A DNA stretch of 5,555 nt from an uncultured Bacteroidia bacterium (lineage in GTDB: Bacteria; Bacteroidota; Bacteroidia; Bacteroidales; UBA932). Made by a program: the position numbers and the translations under genes. Every line of letters begins with the position of its first letter. The first letter of the stretch is position 1. The notes under the pieces were generated by a model. The model did not search any database. It saw only the letters and a list, made by a program, of their open reading frames with translations, and was not told the origin of the DNA. The stretch lies in the NCBI GenBank assembly GCA_902773305.1, contig CACYEB010000069.1:1-5555 (forward strand). Direction: 5' to 3'. Positions 1 through 5,555 of this stretch are shown one piece after another.

Positions 1-133
1 GGGGGGTGGCAAACTGGCCGGGCTGTGAGAGAGCCTTCTTGAATTCGAGTTGGAAGCCTTTGCCGAAGAGTATTTCAAGGGTTTCCTGGGTGACGTGCAC
101 GTGACGTGCCGAAGTTTCTATTACAAAGTTCAT
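1..133 (-). CDS. pduL: PduL-type phosphate acyltransferase (phosphotransacylase), N-terminal fragment
   Basis: Only the first 44 codons lie in the window; the gene continues past the left edge. The translation opens with MNFVIETSARHVHVT and continues through LFGKGFQLEFKKALSQPGQFA. The SARHVH-x-T block (residues 8-15) and the LSQPGQFA block (35-42) are hallmarks of the PduL family, which interconverts acyl-CoA plus phosphate with acyl-phosphate plus CoA. The two histidines of HVH (11 and 13) correspond to metal ligands in known PduL structures. The family includes microcompartment enzymes with an N-terminal encapsulation peptide and cytosolic ones without it. Here the conserved block begins at residue 8, so there is no room for such a peptide, and a cytosolic acetyl- or propionyl-phosphate role with acetate kinase is the likely inference. 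The ATG has no Shine-Dalgarno sequence and lies 21 bp after the tamL stop codon with no promoter element between, so co-transcription with tamL is likely. The family call is strong; acyl-chain preference cannot be read. Confidence 0.88.
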   Translation of the reverse strand, partial: MNFVIETSARHVHVTQETLEILFGKGFQLEFKKALSQPGQFATP

Positions 134-154
134 ATCGTATTTGATTAGAGATTT

Positions 155-2299
155 CTAGAATGGATAACCGATACCGAGGTGTACTGCAAAGCCGTCTTTT
201 GCGAACCACTCCTGGGGAGCGCGCCAGCACTGGGTTACGGGGTCGTACCCTTTGATGCCGAGGTCCACGCGAATCAGCAGCAGGCCAAAGTCCAGACGGG
301 CACCGACTCCCCAGCTGACGGCGGTGGATTTGAAAAGATTCTCAAACGAGAATACCGAGAGTTCGTAGCCTTCGTCTGTCAAACCGGTTTGCTTGGGAAG
401 GTTCCAGATGTTTCCGATGTCTGTGAACAGGGCTCCTCCCAATTTCCAGAACAGGGGGAAGCGCCACTCGAGGTTGGTCTCCAAACGCATATCCCCGACC
501 TGGTTGTAGATGGAGAACTGCTTGTCCAGCGGCGCCATGCCGGGGCCCAGCGAGCGGGACTGCCAGCCGCGCATGGAATTGGCTCCGCCTGCGTAGAACA
601 TCTGTTCCAACGGCATAGTGTACAGGGAGTTGCCGTAGGCATATCCGATGCCGGCCAGAAATCTGGCGGCGAGTGACATCTTGTCGTCGCGGCCGAAGCG
701 TATGGTCTCTACGGCGCTGACCTGGGCCCTGACATACTGTGAATAGGGAATGCCCCAGATAAGTCTCTGGCCGCGCTTGTTCTGCTGCCAGGCTTCGCGC
801 ATACTGTTGAGCAGCAAGCCCGAAGAAGAGAGGTCGGTACGGATGTAGAAATAGCTGTGGGCGGGGTTCACCGCAGGGTCGGTGGTATAATATACAGAGA
901 CAGACGAACCCAGGTCGAAGTGGTTCTGATACTGGTATTGCAGATAGCTGCTGTTCAGGCTGGAGTAGAAGTCTGAGTCGATGTTGAATATCTTGATGAT
1001 GCTCAGGTGGGGCACCCTGATGGAATAACGCAGGTTGCGGGATGCGGACCAGGTGTAGCCGTATGAGCCGGAGAGTATGTTACGGGTGTATTCCGGACGG
1101 TTCTGATAGTTGTAGGCGATAGATATCTCGGTGGCCGGCAGCACTGCGGTCCTGGCGTGTATGAAGGGGAGGAACAGCAGTTTTGGGAAGGTGATGGAAC
1201 TGGTTATGGCGTATTCGTTGCTGCGTGCGGGGTCATTGATCTTGAACTGGAAGTTGCCCCTGAAACCGAGCGTGAGCACTTCTGCGCCGCCGAAAAGGTT
1301 GTAGTGGTTGTAGGTGAGCGACGGGGAGATGCCGATGAGGCCGCTGGAGTTGGTGGAGGCCTCCATATTGACTTCGAAGTTCTGTGCCCTGGCGGGAGTG
1401 AGGGCTATCATACAGTCCACGAAGTTGGTCGAATCCACCGGGGTCAGGCTCACGTTGACGGTGTTGAAGATATGGTTGCCGGCAAAGCGCTGGTATGTGG
1501 TGTTGACGGTTCTCTCGCTGTATTCCATCCCGTTCTCCAGCAGGTTGATGTCGTCCAGGAAGTCCAGCCGGACATCGAGATTTGCCGGAATCTTGTAGTT
1601 GACGTAGCGTATTGTGTCGCGGACGTGCCTGCGGGCTGCCGACGGAGATTCGTTGCGGGTGTAGTCCCTGAGTTCTATGCGCAGCAGGGCCGAGTCGGGC
1701 GCGGCCGTGGTGTCTGCAAAGTTGAAGAAATAGTTCTTTGTGAAGCCGTAATACCCCTTGTTGCGGAGCAGCGAAGCGATGCGTTCCGCCTCCTTCTCGA
1801 GCGACGATTCCGAAAGCATTCCGCCCCGGTGAAGCGCATATTTGAATTTCTCTTCTTTGAGGATCTGGCGGATGGTGCTGTCGGGCATCGAGTATGTCAC
1901 CTCCTTCAAGGGGTACTGCTTGCCCAGGGTAACTATATAGTTTACGGTCGCCTTCTTGTTTTTGCGGACCACCATAGTGTCTATGGAGGAGTGGTAGTAT
2001 CCCATATACTCCAGATGGCGGAGCATACCGTTGCAGGTGGGCACTATGAGGTTTTCGTTGAACACCACCGGCTCCCTGAACAGCGACTGGATGCCGAAGG
2101 ACTGGTTGCCGCTGCCGCTCTGCTTGAGGTATGCCGACAGGTCGCTTTTGGGATAGGTGCGCGAATTTTTGATTGTAATTTTGTTCTTCTTGAGAAGATA
2201 TTCCCCTTCGGCCAGTTTGCGGGTCTGGGAACAGGCTGCGGCTGCCGTAAGCAACAGACCTACGCACAGCAGCGAAACTATGTTTTTGAGCCGAACCAT
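155..2299 (-). CDS. tamL: TamL: Omp85-family outer-membrane translocation/assembly lipoprotein
   Basis: This is a 714-residue outer-membrane protein, complete with stop. The N-terminus is a lipoprotein signal: MVRLKN, a hydrophobic stretch (about 7-22), then AAAC with the lipidated cysteine at 23, followed by SQTRKLAEGEYLL, typical of Bacteroidota TamL. Residues from about 34 to 305 look like POTRA-type domains that would sit in the periplasm. From about 310 onward alternating beta-strand sequence forms the 16-stranded Omp85 barrel (Bac_surface_Ag). The loop-6 motif is present as GGANSMRGW (571-579, with R577 in place of the usual VRGY/F arginine), and the chain ends in GYPF with a terminal aromatic residue, as expected for a barrel protein. 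By family knowledge TamL works with TamB in outer-membrane assembly or lipid transport; tamB is not in this window. An in-frame TTG at 2317 would add six residues, but it lies inside the candidate -7 promoter element, so the ATG at 2299 is preferred. BamA itself is less likely because of the lipobox and the shorter POTRA region. Confidence 0.9.
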   Translation of the reverse strand: MVRLKNIVSLLCVGLLLTAAAACSQTRKLAEGEYLLKKNKITIKNSRTYPKSDLSAYLKQSGSGNQSFGIQSLFREPVVFNENLIVPTCNGMLRHLEYMGYYHSSIDTMVVRKNKKATVNYIVTLGKQYPLKEVTYSMPDSTIRQILKEEKFKYALHRGGMLSESSLEKEAERIASLLRNKGYYGFTKNYFFNFADTTAAPDSALLRIELRDYTRNESPSAARRHVRDTIRYVNYKIPANLDVRLDFLDDINLLENGMEYSERTVNTTYQRFAGNHIFNTVNVSLTPVDSTNFVDCMIALTPARAQNFEVNMEASTNSSGLIGISPSLTYNHYNLFGGAEVLTLGFRGNFQFKINDPARSNEYAITSSITFPKLLFLPFIHARTAVLPATEISIAYNYQNRPEYTRNILSGSYGYTWSASRNLRYSIRVPHLSIIKIFNIDSDFYSSLNSSYLQYQYQNHFDLGSSVSVYYTTDPAVNPAHSYFYIRTDLSSSGLLLNSMREAWQQNKRGQRLIWGIPYSQYVRAQVSAVETIRFGRDDKMSLAARFLAGIGYAYGNSLYTMPLEQMFYAGGANSMRGWQSRSLGPGMAPLDKQFSIYNQVGDMRLETNLEWRFPLFWKLGGALFTDIGNIWNLPKQTGLTDEGYELSVFSFENLFKSTAVSWGVGARLDFGLLLIRVDLGIKGYDPVTQCWRAPQEWFAKDGFAVHLGIGYPF

Positions 2300-2314
2300 C
2301 GGGAATATATTACG

Positions 2315-2322
2315 CAAATTTA
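2315..2322 (-). promoter_or_regulatory. Candidate -7 promoter element for tamL-pduL
   Basis: Read on the minus strand this is TAAATTTG, a full match to the Bacteroidota -7 consensus TAnnTTTG. Transcription would start near 2309-2311, giving a leader of about 10-12 nt before the tamL ATG at 2299. I see no clear TTTG -33 element at the expected distance upstream. The location in the 43-bp AT-rich gap between divergent genes supports it; activity is inference. Confidence 0.5.
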
Positions 2323-2331
2323 ATTATTTTT

Positions 2332-2339
2332 TACTTTTG
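2332..2339 (+). promoter_or_regulatory. Candidate -7 promoter element for the RNA methyltransferase gene
   Basis: TACTTTTG matches the Bacteroidota -7 consensus TAnnTTTG exactly. It ends only 3 bp before the ATG at 2343, so the predicted transcription start falls on or within about 3 nt of the start codon, suggesting a leaderless or nearly leaderless message. No good TTTG -33 element is visible. It is separated from the opposite-strand -7 element of tamL by 9 bp. Confidence 0.5.
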
Positions 2340-2342
2340 TAT

Positions 2343-3062
2343 ATGATTTCGAAAGCCGAAATAAAGAGGATTCAGGCGCTCCGCCTGAAAAAATACCGCG
2401 ACCGGGAGCGGCTGTTTGTGGTGGAAGGCGAAAAACTGGTGTCAGAGGCTCTCTCAAGTGGATTTGAGGTGGAATGCGTTTACCGCACGGAGGATATCGG
2501 AGAGGAGGCGATGAGCCGCATAACAATGCTCTCCAGTCCGTCGCCGGTGCTGGCCGCCGTGAAGATGCCGCAGCCGTTTTCCGAAGCCGAAGTCGATGCC
2601 CTTATCGAAAAGCGTCCGCTCTGCCTGGCGCTCGATTCGGTGCGCGACCCCGGCAATCTGGGCACCATCGTCCGCATTGCCGACTGGTTCGGCATCGACG
2701 CGGTGTTCGCCTCGCCCGACACGGTGGAACTTTTCAATCCCAAGACGGTGCAGGCCACTATGGGGGCGGTCTTCCGCCGCAGGGTGGTTTATTGCGACCT
2801 GGTCGAAGTGGCCGGGAAATTCCGGAAAGCCGGGATGCCGGTATATGGAACATTCCTCGACGGCGAAGATATTTACAGCCAGCCCCTGGAGCAGCACGGC
2901 CTTATCGTGATGGGTTCCGAATCCAACGGCATCGGGCCCAAGATGGCGCGCAGCGTCTCGCACCGGCTCTTTATCCCGCCTTACCCGCGGGACGCCGCCG
3001 GCAGCGAATCCCTGAACGTGGCCATCGCCGCCGCAGTCACCTGCGCGCTGTTCAGAAAATAG
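2343..3062 (+). CDS. SpoU/TrmH-family RNA 2'-O-ribose methyltransferase
   Basis: This 239-residue protein is a complete SPOUT-class methyltransferase that would transfer a methyl group from S-adenosylmethionine to a ribose 2'-OH in rRNA or tRNA, in the cytoplasm. Residues 1 to about 85 form the small RNA-binding domain (MISKAEIKRIQALRLKKYRD, then a VVEGEKLV segment at 26-33). The catalytic knot domain has all three SpoU motifs: motif 1, LDSVRDPGNLGTIVRIAD (97-114, with N105 and catalytic R111); motif 2, GSESNGIG (191-198, with E193); and motif 3, IPPYPRDAAGSESLNVA (211-227, with S223 and N225). Length is normal for the family. The ATG at 2343 is chosen because the conserved N-terminal domain begins there; reading farther upstream would run through the opposing tamL gene. 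The exact RNA target (RlmB-, TrmH- or TsnR-like) cannot be decided from sequence. I recall a TrmH-type methylase next to tamL in other Bacteroidota, which would make this arrangement conserved, but could not check it. Confidence 0.93.
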   Translation: MISKAEIKRIQALRLKKYRDRERLFVVEGEKLVSEALSSGFEVECVYRTEDIGEEAMSRITMLSSPSPVLAAVKMPQPFSEAEVDALIEKRPLCLALDSVRDPGNLGTIVRIADWFGIDAVFASPDTVELFNPKTVQATMGAVFRRRVVYCDLVEVAGKFRKAGMPVYGTFLDGEDIYSQPLEQHGLIVMGSESNGIGPKMARSVSHRLFIPPYPRDAAGSESLNVAIAAAVTCALFRK

Positions 3063-3071
3063 ATGAAATGT

Positions 3072-3111
3072 CGGATATTCTTCGTAATTTTGTAGGTTGT
3101 TAAAATATCCG
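3072..3111. repeat. 8-bp perfect inverted repeat flanking a promoter element
   Basis: CGGATATT at 3072-3079 is the exact reverse complement of AATATCCG at 3104-3111, with 24 nt between the arms. The arms bracket the candidate -7 element at 3085-3092 in the 56-bp gap between the methyltransferase and carbonic anhydrase-like genes. The left arm would lie at about -25 to -18 and the right arm in the 5' leader. It could be a regulator site or a weak hairpin. It lacks the GC-rich stem and U-tract of an intrinsic terminator, and an 8-bp match in AT-rich sequence may be chance. Confidence 0.4.
3085..3092 (+). promoter_or_regulatory. Candidate -7 promoter element for the carbonic anhydrase-kinase-atpD run
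   Basis: TAATTTTG matches the Bacteroidota -7 consensus TAnnTTTG. Transcription would start around 3096-3099, leaving a leader of about 20 nt before the ATG at 3119. No clear -33 TTTG is present upstream. Because the following genes are 3 bp apart and then overlapping, this is the nearest visible promoter for all three plus-strand genes downstream. Confidence 0.5.
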
Positions 3112-3118
3112 TGCGATT

Positions 3119-3664
3119 ATGGCGATTGTAAGAGAGCTCAACGGCGTCGCTCCCAAGTTTGGAAAGAGGTGCTTCCTGGCAGAGAATGCCGCTGTGATAG
3201 GCGACGTTGTTATGGGTGATGACTGCAGCATCTGGTATTCCGCAGTCCTTCGCGGCGACGTCAATCCGATTATTCTGGGCGACCGTGTCAATATCCAGGA
3301 CGGCGCTGTGCTTCACACCCTGCACAAGCGCAGCGTGGTGGAGATAGGCAACGATGTGTCGGTTGGCCATAACGCTGTGATCCACGGTGCCAAGGTAGGC
3401 AACAACGTGCTGGTGGGGATGGGAGCCATCCTCATGGACAATGCCGTAATTCCGGACAATACCATTGTCGCCGCCGGCGCGGTGGTGCTGACGGGGCAGG
3501 TGCTGGAGCCGGGGATATATGCCGGTATCCCTGCCAGGAAGGTGAAGGAGGGGAGCGAGGCGATCGCAGCTATGGCGCACAACAATGCGCAGGGCTATAT
3601 GAAGTATAAGGCTTGGTTCGACGACGGCGTGGGGGGCTGTTTTGACTATAGTGAAGAGGAGTAG
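3119..3664 (+). CDS. Gamma-class carbonic anhydrase-like hexapeptide-repeat protein
   Basis: This is a 181-residue left-handed beta-helix protein. Hexapeptide repeats run from about residue 18 to 125 (AAVIGDVVMGDDCSIWYSAV and following turns), then YAGIPAR and a C-terminal helix (about 145-165), the usual plan of the YrdA/PaaY/CaiE and gamma carbonic anhydrase group. Residues matching the active site of the archaeal enzyme Cam are present: R45 and D47 (in LRGD), Q60, and the three metal-binding histidines H66, H84 and H89 (VLHT and VGHNAVIHG). The acidic loop carrying the proton-shuttle glutamate in Cam is not evident, as in most bacterial homologues, so true CO2 hydration is possible but unproven; many relatives have no demonstrated activity. 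The protein would be a cytosolic trimer. The gene starts a tight run with the deoxynucleoside kinase (3-bp gap) and atpD. Family assignment is firm; the catalytic role is inference. Confidence 0.9.
   Translation: MAIVRELNGVAPKFGKRCFLAENAAVIGDVVMGDDCSIWYSAVLRGDVNPIILGDRVNIQDGAVLHTLHKRSVVEIGNDVSVGHNAVIHGAKVGNNVLVGMGAILMDNAVIPDNTIVAAGAVVLTGQVLEPGIYAGIPARKVKEGSEAIAAMAHNNAQGYMKYKAWFDDGVGGCFDYSEEE
3656..3661 (+). promoter_or_regulatory. Shine-Dalgarno-like GAGGAG before the deoxynucleoside kinase gene
   Basis: GAGGAG ends 6 nt before the ATG at 3668, which is good Shine-Dalgarno spacing, although it also encodes the C-terminal Glu-Glu of the preceding protein. Such a match is unusual here, since the other starts in the window lack a convincing one, so it may help re-initiation after the stop at 3664 or may be coincidental to the glutamate codons. 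Confidence 0.4.
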
Positions 3665-3667
3665 GCG

Positions 3668-5555
<1,888 letters not shown>

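Noticed and set aside
134..154. Separate promoter or terminator between tamL and pduL
   Set aside because: The 21-bp gap has no TAnnTTTG match on the minus strand and no hairpin.
1157..2323. Long open frame (about 388 codons) on the plus strand opposite tamL
   Set aside because: It is antisense to a well-supported gene, has a valine/glutamate-rich composition with no family resemblance, and is expected from the codon usage of tamL.
2157..2342. N-terminal extension of the RNA methyltransferase reading frame
   Set aside because: The extension lies antisense to the 5' end of tamL and through both candidate promoters; the conserved domain starts at the ATG at 2343.
3063..3118. Rho-independent terminator after the methyltransferase gene
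   Set aside because: The only inverted repeat has AT-rich 8-bp arms, a 24-nt loop and no following U-tract, so it does not look like a terminator.

Overview
The window looks like ordinary core chromosome from a member of the Bacteroidota, most likely of the order Bacteroidales, with a GC content that appears to be in the mid-50s (judged by eye). Four things point there. The Omp85-family protein is a lipoprotein (TamL type), which is a Bacteroidota form. The ATP synthase beta subunit carries two insertions relative to the E. coli protein, of the kind found in Bacteroides-type AtpD. The short intergenic gaps contain matches to the Bacteroidota -7 promoter element TAnnTTTG. Shine-Dalgarno sequences are mostly absent. 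I would not name a genus; a GC-richer family such as Rikenellaceae is only a guess.

Left part, minus strand (1-2299): a tamL gene encoding an outer-membrane assembly lipoprotein is followed 21 bp later by the start of a pduL-type phosphotransacylase gene, which runs off the left edge. The two are probably co-transcribed from the gap at 2300-2342.

Right part, plus strand (2343-5555): a SpoU/TrmH-family RNA ribose methyltransferase gene diverges from tamL. After a 56-bp gap with its own candidate promoter comes a tight three-gene run: a gamma-class carbonic anhydrase-like hexapeptide protein, a deoxynucleoside kinase (3 bp later), and atpD (F1 beta subunit), which starts inside the stop codon of the kinase gene (ATGA overlap). 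atpD runs off the right edge just as it reaches the DELSEED region. In Bacteroidota atpD usually leads the F1Fo operon, so here the ATP synthase operon seems to be fed at least partly by transcription coming through the two upstream housekeeping genes.

All coding space is accounted for by six genes. There is no gap over 60 bp, and I see no RNA gene, mobile element, CRISPR array, phage gene or defence gene. I found no undescribed system. The points worth a second look are small ones: back-to-back -7 elements with a possibly leaderless methyltransferase mRNA, an inverted repeat straddling a promoter, the kinase/atpD overlap, and a PduL without a microcompartment-targeting extension.
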